Source: Cricetomys ansorgei
Taxonomy: Eukaryota; Chordata; Mammalia; Rodentia; Nesomyidae
Reading direction: 5' to 3'
NCBI GenBank assembly: GCA_026225945.1
Contig: JAMJFZ010000068.1
Coordinates: 62,001 to 126,000 of the forward strand
DNA length: 64,000 nt
Shown: piece by piece, positions 1 through 10,617 of the stretch
Numbering within the stretch: position 1 is the first letter of the stretch
How the letters are laid out: each line of letters begins with the position of its first letter
Notes under the pieces: generated by a model
Told to the model about the DNA's origin: nothing
Database searches by the model: none
Seen by the model: the letters and a program-made list of their open reading frames with translations, nothing else
Translations under genes and position numbers: made by a program

Positions 1-237
1 GAAAAAACTCTCAGAACTCCGCAGTATACATGGAAGTACAGAGAACTGAGCAAAAATGAGAGAGGGAGAAATGTATCCAGGGAAGAGCACACCTATTGAA
101 TTTCAAGGACCACATATTCAGCGCTGAAATCATGGATTCAGGTAGCATCATAAAGATTGATCAGCATACATGTAGGAATATGTATGCACATATACGTTTG
201 CATGGAATTACAGTTAATGAACAAAGAGGTCACAAAT
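1..237. other. Left-edge sequence without recognisable gene
   Basis: No coding region or repeat family is recognisable. The only open frame runs into the TA-rich microsatellite that follows, so its tail of repeated Tyr-Ile is a microsatellite product and not a protein. Confidence 0.4.
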
Positions 238-245
238 TATATACA

Positions 246-287
<42 letters not shown>

Positions 288-289
288 CA
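238..289. repeat. TA/CA-rich microsatellite
   Basis: Alternating TA tracts are interrupted by single C bases and end in a short ACACAC run. It lies about 30 bp from the inverted satellite array that starts near 318. Confidence 0.85.
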
Positions 290-317
290 TAGATAGGGTT
301 TTCACATATATAAATGT

Positions 318-1455
318 ATGATGTCATTGATAAAAACAGGACACCATCAAAAGAAGAATAGGATATCCTCAATGGAAAGATACAACATGTAAATGGAAAG
401 GTATGTCACCATAAATGTAAAAACATGACAACATAATTGGAGAGATATAACACTGTAAATGAAAAGGTATGACATCCTGAATGGTAGGATATGACACAAT
501 TAATGGACGAACATGATGATATCAAGGGAAAAATACAATACCAACAATCAAAGTATATGATATCATAATTGTATTTTCCGAATGTTAGTATGTGACAGCA
601 TCAATGGAAGTATACGACATCAAAGCTGAATTATATTATTTTAAAATTATTAGAATGTGACATAAAAATGGAAGGATATGTAAGTGTCAATGAAGAGACA
701 GGATGTATTTATATTAAGGAAATGACTTCCTAATAGAAATGATACAACATCATTAGTAAATATGAAATCATGACTGGAAATGTGCATCATAATTGGAAGA
801 TAGGAGCACTCAGAAAGTGACATGACATCATACCTGGAAGAATACATGTGATCCAGTAGTTTATGACATTAGAATTGGAAAAGTCTCACACCATCAATGG
901 AAGGAAATGACAATGTAAGAGGAAAGGTATTATATCATATTTGGAAATATATAAAACCTTCACTGGGAAGATAAGACAGTGTAATGTAAAGAATATTGTA
1001 TCAATATAATGGCAAGACATGTCATCAAAGAGAGGATATGACATCATATTTGGAAAGACATTATATGAAAATTGAAGGGGTCCTAAATTGTCAACGGAAT
1101 GAAATGACATCATCATTGGAATGATATTATTAATTGGAAAAATATAATAATTGGAAGTGTACGACATCAAAATTAAAGGGTATGACATTAACATTATAAC
1201 TATCATCAAAAAAGAAGGTGTAATGGTGGGATATGTCACCATAAGTAAAATAGCATTAGTGTAAGAACATGGGATAGTAATTGGAAAGATATGACATCAA
1301 CAGAGGAAGGGTCTTACAGAATCCACGGAAGGAAATGATATCATAATTGGAATATGACAACATAAATGCATATATATGACATCATAATTGGAAAAGTATG
1401 ATGCAATAGTAGAATGGATATGACAACACAAATAGAATGACATCAAATCATACAT
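318..1455 (-). repeat. 22-bp satellite array, inverted copy
   Basis: On the minus strand this segment reads as a decayed array of the same 22-bp monomer that fills the arrays downstream. On the plus strand it appears as repeated GACATCATAATTGGAA-type blocks. Spacing between successive GACAT(C/A)A boxes is often exactly 22 bp or a multiple, for example in 1290-1440. Copies are more diverged than those to the right and contain many one- or two-base indels. It is the only array in the window in this orientation. Minus-strand open frames of 83-118 codons inside it result from the repeat and carry no recognisable domain. Confidence 0.8.
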
Positions 1456-1600
1456 GGCCTTACACTCTTTCGGCGTCTTCTTCCCCAGGGTTTCCTGAGC
1501 TCTGATGGGAGAAATTTGATAACATCCCATTATGGCTGAGTGTTCCAAGGTCTTTCATTCTCTGCATATTTTCTATCTGTGAGTCTCATTTATTTGTAAA
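1456..1600 (+). repeat. Interspersed repeat fragment, copy 1
   Basis: This matches 2240-2450 over its length. Both share the series TTACACTCTTTC, CCTGAGC or CCTTAGC, a TTTGAT(A/G)-CATCCC block, GCTGAGTGTTCCAA and a T-rich ending. Two dispersed copies with flanking differences indicate an old interspersed element, perhaps the 3' part of a rodent L1 or an LTR. I cannot name the family with certainty. Confidence 0.55.
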
Positions 1601-1969
1601 ATGGCAGAAGAAAAAAATAAAATACAAATTATAAAAAAAGATAATTTTCTTTAAAAATAAAGAGGATCCCCAACAGGATATTATGACACAACGAATATCC
1701 AAAGATGAATTTGAGAGCCATTTGTGTTGGCTGTCTACTGCTGGGTATGGAATCCATGCTTAGGAATACTGTGTTTCCCAGTGAAACTCCCTTGGAGAAA
1801 ACTAAAGTTTTCATTTGAAAGTGGTTATCAGTTGGAGATGGCTTATGGTTTAGGGATGGGTCATGTGTCCACTTCTCCCCTCATCTCTAGGACCCCATGT
1901 GATGCAGACCTGTGCAGGCCCTGTGCATGCTGCCTCAGTCTCTGTGAGGTCATATGAGCTTGGTCAGTT
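1601..1969. other. Intergenic segment, nothing recognised
   Basis: An A-rich tract (1606-1670) is followed by mixed sequence. I see no gene, repeat family or regulatory element. Confidence 0.35.
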
Positions 1970-2035
1970 GATCTAGAGCAGTGATTCTCAACTTTCCTGA
2001 GGCTGAAACCCTTTAATACATTTCCGGGAATTCCT
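1970..2035 (+). mobile_element. URR1-like rodent hAT transposon fragment
   Basis: The string AGCAGTGATTCTCAACTTTC followed by an AAACCCTTTAATACA box resembles the terminal region of URR1, a rodent non-autonomous hAT-Charlie element. Only about 65 bp is recognisable and the other terminus is not visible. The match is from memory of the family, so the assignment is moderate. Confidence 0.55.
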
Positions 2036-2239
2036 ATGTGGGAGTATCTGCATGTGGGCTGACCCACATGGATAGTCCAGCGTGTCTCAGTCCTTAAGAC
2101 CATCAGAAATACATAGTTTCCATTGGCCTTAGGTGACCTCTGGGAGAAAGTTCTTCTACTTCAAAAGGGGTAATGACCGAGAGGTTCAGAACGATTTCAC
2201 TACAAGGCCTTGTTCTCCTGGAGACCTCCATCTCCCCTG

Positions 2240-2450
2240 GCTCTTACACTCTTTCCATCTATTCTTCTACAGGATTTCCTTAGCCCTGAGGGAGGGGTTT
2301 GATGGAGACATCCCTCACATTTAGAGCATCCCTCCCATTTAGAGCTGAGTGTTCCAAAATCACTCTGTCTGTGTAATGTCTGTTTCTGGGTCTCTTTGTA
2401 TGTTCCCATATGCTGAAGGGGGAAACCTCTCTTATAATGGTTGTGCAAGG
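2240..2450 (+). repeat. Interspersed repeat fragment, copy 2
   Basis: This is the longer copy of the element at 1456-1600, with the same ordered landmarks. A short internal duplication (CATCCCTC-CATTTAGAGC, twice near 2310-2345) is specific to this copy. Open frames crossing it on the minus strand are not conserved in the other copy. Confidence 0.55.
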
Positions 2451-3218
2451 CACTGGATGAGCCACAAAATTTGGATAAAACCAATGTGTGACTGAGGCTC
2501 TATGAATGCGTGAGGATGTAATTTGGGCTCTCAGCTACCACATTAAAAAATACAGGGGCCTGTTGATTCAGACTGAAAAAGCCGGGGAAGGAGGTTCCCT
2601 GGGGTTACTTGGCCACTCAATGTATTCAGTCCCTGAGTTCCTATATTAGTGAGACACTCTGAATTACAAAATAAGATGATGAGAAAACATTCACACACAT
2701 GAACGCATAAGTACATTGTAGATGTACAGCTGTGAATCACTGTAGGTACATTAGTATGTGATTGTGACATATAGACAAAAAGACAACTAGGTAATATATA
2801 GATCACAGATGCCAGTCACTACATGACAGTTATACATTGATAGATGATATATAAAATATAGACAATAGATGATATGCGACAAAGGATAAAAAGACAAGAC
2901 ATAGGTAAATGATAGCTTAATATTATACATATATGTATATATATGATAGGTAAATATGACAGGTGATGAATAGATAACATATACACATACATGAAATTTA
3001 TTCTGCATATAAAATTTTGATTTCTGTTTTTTAGGGTATGCTATATAAAATAATGATTTATTGTGAGTTATTTTACATTAATATCATTTCATCAGATTAT
3101 CTTATGGTTCTGTACAATGTCTGTAGATTCAGTACAGGTAGATGTATCAGGTAGTACATGTAGTGGAAACACAGGTTATATGCTTGTATGTTTGTAATTA
3201 TATCAAAAGTTTAAAATG
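2451..3218. other. Intergenic segment, nothing recognised
   Basis: AT-rich sequence with scattered GATA/GACA-like tetranucleotides around 2820-2970. No gene or repeat family is recognised. Confidence 0.35.
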
Positions 3219-3240
3219 CACACACACACACACACACACA
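3219..3240. repeat. (CA)11 microsatellite
   Basis: A pure CA dinucleotide run flanked by AT-rich DNA. Confidence 0.9.
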
Positions 3241-3414
3241 TATGTTTAATATGTATGTGTATTTATAAAATATACTATATTCGTAACCTAGAGGATAATA
3301 ACATAATTCTGCAATCTCCATTTTCATTATTCCCTCTAGACCTTTTAAGATAGCCCTCTGTTATATCTTTCTAATTCATAACCTCTTTGTTCATTGTTAT
3401 TGCATACATGTATG

Positions 3415-3960
3415 CCATATATATTCCTAAATGTATCCTGCTAAATCTGTATGATGTTACTTGTAGACATGCTTTCAGGGATAATCATGTGACTCTGAAA
3501 ATTTAGTGAGTGTGCTCTTCTCTGGATACAGTTCTTCCATTATCGGCTTTGCTAAGTTCTCTGCAATTTTATGTGTAGGGATAAGGCCTGTGAGTTTTTC
3601 AGCAACCGCACTGGAATATTGATTGTTGTTGTTCTTGTTCAACTCAGCGTTAAACAATCATGTCAGTGACACTCTATGGGTTTACGTGTGTATGTGTTTT
3701 TTTTAGAAAAGGGAATACCTAAGGCACAGTGCCACCTCCTGTTTGGAGGACTGACTGCAGTTCTGAGCAGTGGACAGCAGGTGGAGGGATCACACTGCAA
3801 GTGGGATTTGGCAGTGGTTAGGGAAGCCTGGGATAGACCTGTTTATTCTGTATCTACAACGCTGCAAGTTGAGGATACTACGGATAGAAGTAGAGACAAC
3901 AGTGCAAACTGATCCAGCCTGACACTGTGCAGAGACCTCATATGCTAGCATGTACGGCAG
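3415..3960 (+). repeat. Block M, copy 1 (dispersed 0.54-kb duplicate)
   Basis: This is clearly homologous to 8620-9158. Shared landmarks in order are AAATGTATCCTGCT, TGATGTTAC, CATGCTTTCA, GTGTGCTCTT-CTGGATACA, CATGTCAGTGACACT, a CACTGCCACCT or CAGTGCCACCT box, a GTTGGAGGACTG-type box, a CAGCAGGTGG box, CAGGGAAGCC and a closing GACACTG. The copies differ at many positions and by indels, so the duplication is much older than the 25-kb duplication. The element is not identified; an old LTR or part of a larger duplicated segment are both possible. Confidence 0.65.
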
Positions 3961-5200
3961 TACAATCTGGTCATACCTGATACTGTAAAATAATCATGGA
4001 TAAAGCACAGCCACCAGTAAAACCTGGCCCATCCTTATAGTGAGGATGAACTGTGAATGGAAGCATGGAGGATATGCAGCCTGTGAAAGTTTGAATATAA
4101 CTCCTGTTGATAGTGTGTGCATTTTCTACTGCACCCATGAAGACCTTAAGACTTGGCATCTTTCTTTGTGGTGTAAGAGTCTTACAGCATTCTCTGCTGT
4201 GAGGCAGTATTGTTATTAAACAGGTACCTGTTGCAGAAGTTTATTTTTATTATACATAAATCATTTTATGCACTGTTGGGTGAGGGGATTTCAAGCCCCT
4301 TTTGTATTGTTCGCAGGTGTTGGATTTCTTGGGGGTGTTTAATTCATAATGATGTACATTTGCTAACAGTAGAATACCTGAGGAGTTCTGAATTAATAAA
4401 ACAGCTGATCTGAGATGCTTGGGGTTCCACTCTGAGTATGACCCTGGCTGTGATGATGGTTCTCTCTGCTGAGGTCTGGAAGATGACTCCCTGATTCTTT
4501 GGTGAGCAACCACAGCAGCAAACCTGTGTTTGCTATCTAATCATATATGTTACATACTATTAATTAATATGTAATATTAATTAAAACAATGTATTACATA
4601 CATTAGTAGACATGTGCTCTGTCTTCATGATGACTTGTTTTCAAGAGTTTTCAATCTGTAAATTCAAAAATTTAAAAAAAATCAGAAAAAATACTTGTTT
4701 TATACAAGTGATTCATGGAATTATTTTCTCACTGGAAACCTTCAAATGTGTGACTTCCATCCCAGAAAACCATTTGCGACTTCAATATTATATACGTTAA
4801 TTTTTTTCTTTTCATTGTTCTTTTTTAACAAACATACCCAGGTATAGAGCATCAGGTAAAGATAGGAGGGGAATTGAGACTCCAGATGCACAACCCTCCC
4901 CACCTACCCCTTTCTCCATTATAAAGCTACAATCTATATTCAAACCCTGGGGTAAGGTTCAAGAGGAACACCCTCTGCAGGATGGTGTCAATCCAGGCTC
5001 CTGTTCTCCAAGGAGCGAGGCTCCTCTGATTTTGGGGAGGTCCATCTTGAGAAGGTGGTCACATTCTTCTCCCAAAGTTTCAGCACCCAAAACTAGGTCT
5101 ACATTGCTGCACTGAGTTCGGATTACTGTGGTAAATAGTGTGTTAAAGGTGGAAGGAGGGCCTTTGAGACTTTAATTGAAAGCATAGCCTAGTTTCCTGC
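3961..5200. other. Intergenic segment, nothing recognised
   Basis: No gene or repeat family is recognised. An AT-rich stretch lies at 4540-4610. A T-rich tract at 4800-4830 could be the reversed poly(A) tail of a minus-strand retroposed sequence, relevant to the coding-like remnant at 5992-6940. Confidence 0.3.
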
Positions 5201-5991
<791 letters not shown>

Positions 5992-6478
5992 CTAGACTCT
6001 GAATATAGGAAAGACTTCTGAGACTGATGCCATCAATTCATTTGTCTTTTTAAACTGTTTCCAAGCATTAGGCACATATTTGATTCCTTGTTGGTAGTGA
6101 GAGCTAAGTTTGTGGGCCGACAAGAGGGAATTTAGCTCTTGGTCTTGGTCTGTTCTCTGATATATCTCTGCTCCTATGTGGAGCAGGTGGCCAACTTCTA
6201 CGAGGTTTAGAGTATTTACAGCCAGATATACCCTCACTATGAACTTCGTGTAGGGGCAAGTGGTCTCCAGGCTACTTCGAATGTCCCTCTGATCCATCAG
6301 TAGAACTTCACTGAGTTCAGGGATCTGATGATACCTGAGAGTTTCCACTTAGGTCCACCCAATGTCAGAGTGACAAATCTCTGTACTTGTAAGATCTTCA
6401 ACGGGATTCAGCAACTCTATCCAGGACTCCATGGAGAAAGGCTGGTAACTCTTGCCCTTTGTGTATATGTGTAGGATT
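5992..6478 (-). pseudogene. Decayed coding-like segment, unidentified
   Basis: On the minus strand one phase stays open from about 6478 to 5992 except for a TAA at 6349-6351. Composition across that stop looks protein-like: hydrophobic stretches such as FIVRVYLAVNTLNLVEV alternate with charged ones such as EIYQRTDQDQELN. I do not recognise the parent protein. No splice signals are evident, so a processed pseudogene or a remnant exon are both possible. A second coding-like piece lies upstream at 6684-6910. The frame begins with GTG after the stop, so it is not a credible translation start, and the locus should be treated as non-functional. Confidence 0.35.
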
Positions 6479-6683
6479 CCAGATGTAGAATCGCTGCCCC
6501 TGAGCCCAAATTTTTAGATTCTCCATGAGGGACTGGAACCTCAGGTTTAGAGTACAAGAATCCAGGACTGTGGTAAAGCTGGGACAGACTTCTCTTGCAA
6601 AAGCTCTGAGTTTTAGCAGGCTAAAGCTATCATTTCAGAAGTGCGTATATCAAAGCAGATTTCAAAGGAATCCTACACCCCTT

Positions 6684-6910
6684 TTACCATGGGCCATATG
6701 TGCTTGAACTGAGGGTCACAATTCTTGGACTTTTTGGCCCTGTAGGTTTGCAGGTTGGGGACAGAGGGGAGAAGCCCTGAGTGGCTGCTCTCTCATTGGG
6801 TTCATCTGAATTCTGGTTTGACAGATCAGGAGATTTAACAGCTGGGACATCAGCTACCCAGGGCATATTTTTATCCCCATTTCAGCCTCCCGAGATGAGT
6901 TGGCTTTTAC
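6684..6910 (-). pseudogene. Second coding-like fragment, possibly the 5' part of the same retrocopy
   Basis: A minus-strand ATG near 6912 opens a phase that meets a TGA after about 15 codons. It then continues open through 6866-6684 with a Pro/Ser-rich, protein-like composition (for example GFSPLSPTCKPTGPKSPRIV). It has the same orientation as the remnant at 5992-6478, about 200 bp downstream. Together they could be a frameshifted processed copy of one mRNA. The parent gene is not recognised. Confidence 0.3.
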
Positions 6911-6940
6911 TGCTGCCGAGCCCTGCCATGTCTCCTAATT

Positions 6941-8564
6941 AATTGTCCTTCTTCATGCCTGTAAACACATCATCATCTAGAGACATAGGCTCTGATTTGA
7001 GCCACTTGTCATTTGTCCCATACATTTCAGCATCCAAATGTCATATTTGGGCTGGCTTTACCAGCAGGGAGATCTTGAAGGAACATCTCTTCCACCATTG
7101 CCACCATTCCTCACCTCTGTTTGGGGTGCTGGGTGTTTGCAGGAAGGACCCCCATGATTTCCTTAGTCCTCAGGAGAACCCAAGTTCCTAATGTGTCCCT
7201 AGGGAATTGGTGGTGAGGTAGGCTTTGGGGTAGCAGGACTTTATTCTAACAATGGAGGCTGTGAATTGTCTGACCCAGGCATAATTAGACGGACTGGATC
7301 ACTGCCAGGGTTAGGTGTCCATTTTGCCACCTGCTTCAGTTTTCCAGTGGAAGTGTACTGGGAATCATCTTGATTCTCACCTTCCTCCTTGTAGAAATCT
7401 CATCAAGCTTTCCAATTACTGAACTTGAACTTTTCATTATTGTGAATCTCTTCATGGGCCCTGCCTAACCATCATCATTTTCCTGTATGGGTGGTCAAAC
7501 TCTTTGAGATTATCCTCTTTAAGCATAGAAGTTAGATACACATTCTTTATGAGGTATGTGAGTTTTCTAAATCCCAAGAGGCCTGCCACAGAGCTGGGTG
7601 TCAGCAAGGACCCTGGTGTCAATAGGGTGGAGGTAATGTGAGATATAGGGTATACATAAATGGCAACACCATTACATGGTAGGGAGAAAACAGGGGTGGC
7701 CTTTAAAGATGGATACCACCTGAGGAATCACAATTATGATGAATTCTAGAGTCCAGGCCCTCCAGTTCATCATGGAGTTGCACTTCAGTCCCTCCTAGTT
7801 GTAGAATTTGGGATACAGAAGCTTTATCCAGCCTGGATGACTGGAGTACTCCCTTTCTTTGTCAGTCTTGTCCTCATCACCAGCTGTCGGCATAGTTGGT
7901 AATTCGTCTCTAAGTAATCACTACAGTTCACATCTAGTGCTTCATAGTGACACTGACTTGTGTCCAGGACTTTACCATATTTGAGATGAAGGAGTATCCC
8001 TATGGGCTGTGGGGGATCATTTCAGATTGTTGGAAGGAGAAGCTGTTAGTAGCCGCAATTCCATAGAGTCATCTACTACTTGAGTTTTCTGTGAACTCAA
8101 GAGCAACCATTAACATTTAATAACAGTATCCTCTCATACTCTTAACTACACTTTTTGGACTCAGATACTTTTGAGAAAATCTACAGTCTAGACATTGAAG
8201 ACTTAAGCTGAAATTAGAAAGCAAACTGTTACATATGAAGAAATATGAAAGATATTCTGTTCTTAGGAAAACCTACCAGGTGGGATAACATGATGATGTC
8301 ACTCTCCTGCCTCATCCTACACAAAGGAAACCATGTTTTCTTTTTTCCAAAAAGAAATTAACAAACTTGATCATCAGTTTTTTTTAATCAGAGCCAAAAC
8401 TACTTTACCCATAGAGCAACAAACTTCACTCTGAAGCATAATAATTCCAAATGTAACTTGCTTCATTTGAACTGGTATCTTCTCTCCGTATTTTCACTAA
8501 GCCTTCATTGATGCTGCCTCATTGACATTATCATGGGTGTCTTGCATATTGATATGCATCTATA

Positions 8565-8570
<6 letters not shown>
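6941..8570. other. Intergenic segment, nothing recognised
   Basis: Mixed-composition sequence with no gene, satellite monomer or mobile element that I can support. Short open frames here have no domain features. Confidence 0.3.

Positions 8571-8609
<39 letters not shown>
8571..8609. repeat. (AT)19 microsatellite
   Basis: A pure AT dinucleotide run immediately left of block M copy 2. Confidence 0.9.
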
Positions 8610-8611
<2 letters not shown>

Positions 8612-8619
8612 AATTTCTT

Positions 8620-9158
8620 TGAGAAAAAATGTATCCTGCTCAATCTGATTGATGTTACCTGAAAGCATGCTTTCATGGCTGATCATATGGCCATGGACAT
8701 CCAATCAGTGTGCTCTTTACTGGATACATTTCTCCACTCTCAGCTTTCCTCAGCTGTATGTTGGGCTGAGGCCTGTGAGAATTTCCCCATTCACAGTGTA
8801 TATCAATTGGTGTTATTCTTGTATTCTCACATTTAGAAATTCATGTCAGTGACACTTTACGTGTATAGCCTCTTACACTCCTGAAATGGACCTGTGCTAT
8901 GCTGCAAAGTGCAGCCCTAAAGCACACTGCCACCTGCCTGTGGACATGCTCCTGTGTTGGAGGACTGGATGTATTTCCCCATAGTGAACAGCAGGTGGTG
9001 TATGCACACTGTGTGTGGGATCTGATATACTTTAGAGGCCAGGGAAGCCCAAAATAAAACTGTTCATTCTACACCCAAAAACTTACATGGAAGGAATACT
9101 ATGGATGCAAATTTGGTCAACAGGACACACTGTTCCATCAGACACTGCGGAGGAACCA
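8620..9158 (+). repeat. Block M, copy 2
   Basis: This is the partner of 3415-3960, with the same ordered landmarks. Its right end abuts the first plus-strand satellite fragment: after the closing GACACTG box the sequence passes within about 20 bp into ATATTTACATTGTTGATATC, a satellite monomer. Block M therefore marks the left edge of the amplified region. Confidence 0.65.
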
Positions 9159-9540
9159 CAGATATATTTACATTGTTGATATCATATCACCCCAAATACC
9201 ATGTCTGTTCCTTCCAGCTATGACATCATACATTGGCACTAATGGTGTCATATCAACTTATTTATGATATCAGTTTCCTTTGATTAGGATATCATATATT
9301 ACATTGATATTTATACTTCATATCAACTATGACATCTGTTCCTGGCAATTATACTGTCACACCCGTATAATTGATCATCCAAAAATGGTATCATATCCTT
9401 CTTTTGATCATCTCATATATTTACACATTGCATTGTGGTTGTTACATCATCATAATAATGATTGTAATTTTCTTCCCATTTTGATAATATATTGATATTT
9501 TGAAGTCACATCATGAAAACTATGATTTCTTGTCCTTCCA
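9159..9540 (+). repeat. 22-bp satellite array fragment (left-edge copy of array A start)
   Basis: This aligns with the beginning of array A (10620-10945) and of its unit-2 copy (35663-35990). All share TCTGTTCCTTCCAGCTATGA, ACATTGGCA and CATCATAATAATGAT. It is clearly more diverged than the two full arrays are from each other. It stops inside a CTTCCAAG monomer core and is fused directly to L1 sequence at 9541. Confidence 0.8.
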
Positions 9541-10085
9541 AGCCAGAAAAATACAATGACAAAAAGGAAGCAGCTTTAAAAAATGGTGTTTATCTAATTG
9601 TATGTATGAGGTAGAAGAATGCTAATAGATCCATATCAATTACTGAGTACAAACCTCAAGTCCAAATGGATCTATGTTCTCAATGTAAAACCAGATATAC
9701 TGAATCTGATTGAAGAGATAGTAGGGAATAGCCTTGAAAGCAGTGGCACAGGAGGCAACTTTTTTAACAGAACACTGAAAGGTCAGGAACAAAGATCAAA
9801 GATTAATAAGAGGACCTCATGAAACTGAAAAGCTTCTGTAAGGAAAATGACATTGTCAACAGGGCAAAAAAGAAGCCTACAGAATGCGAAGATATTGACC
9901 AACTTCACTTCCAATAAAGAGTTAACATACAAAATAAATAAAAATTGCAAGAATCTACATGTCAAGAGAACAAATGACCCAATTAAAAATGGGGTGCATA
10001 TCTAAACAAAGAATTCACAAAAGAGGAACCTCAAATGGCTGAGAAATCACTTAAAGAAATGTTCAAAATCTTTATGTATCTGGGA
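9541..10085 (+). mobile_element. L1 ORF2 3'-part fragment, copy 1
   Basis: Plus-strand remnant of the C-terminal region of a rodent L1 ORF2. Landmarks include ACAAAAAGGAAGCAGC, GGACCTCATGAAACTGAAAA, AGCTTCTGTAAGGAAAATGA and AACAAAGAATTCACAAAAGA. The reverse transcriptase part present in the two other copies is missing because the left side is fused to satellite DNA. Frameshifts and stops prevent any long frame, so it is not mobile. Confidence 0.85.
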
Positions 10086-10617
10086 TGTCTCTCTAGGGGC
10101 AATCAGCTACTGAGTCTATCAGACAGTTTGTGTGGGTGTGGCTTGTAGGTGGTTGAAGGGGTTCAAGGTAGAGGTTAGAATAGGGAAAGGGTTAGGGATG
10201 CTTGTTAGGCTCAGGACTTGTGAAGCATAGACCATGGGGTCCTCAATTACACTGCAATGAGACACTTTCCTCCATTCTGTGTGCTAGGAGGTTTAGAAAA
10301 TGCTTCCTCATTCCAAGGAATGCTCCAGAAACACATGACAATCCGTAACACAGCAGAGGGGACTCAGAAACAAAATATAGACTTTTGGCCAGCGACTGGA
10401 ATCTGTCCCTTTTTGACCAAGCAAGGACATTCTGATTTGGACCTGCCCAGAAATCCTGATGCAGTCTACTCCACACACCAAGGTGATCACTAGAGCTGCC
10501 ACGACAGACCTGGGTGTGATGACACTAGGTGACCATGGCCACAACCAACCATTTAGGTAAAGGATTCCTGACAAGAAGGCTCGCCTAGGCTAACATTTGA
10601 CACATACAATTTCAAGG
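10086..10617 (+). repeat. Block E, copy 1
   Basis: A roughly 0.53-kb segment between the L1 fragment and satellite array A, also present at 35126-35662 and 62737-63255. It is less AT-rich than its surroundings. Overlapping short open frames exist on both strands but differ between copies. The third copy continues into single-copy DNA, so E looks like original flanking sequence carried along in the duplication, not a gene. Confidence 0.7.

Noticed and set aside
1468..1600. Splice-acceptor-like TCTTCTTCCCCAGG suggesting an exon
   Set aside because: The same sequence context recurs in the interspersed repeat at 2240-2450, so it is better explained as part of that repeat.
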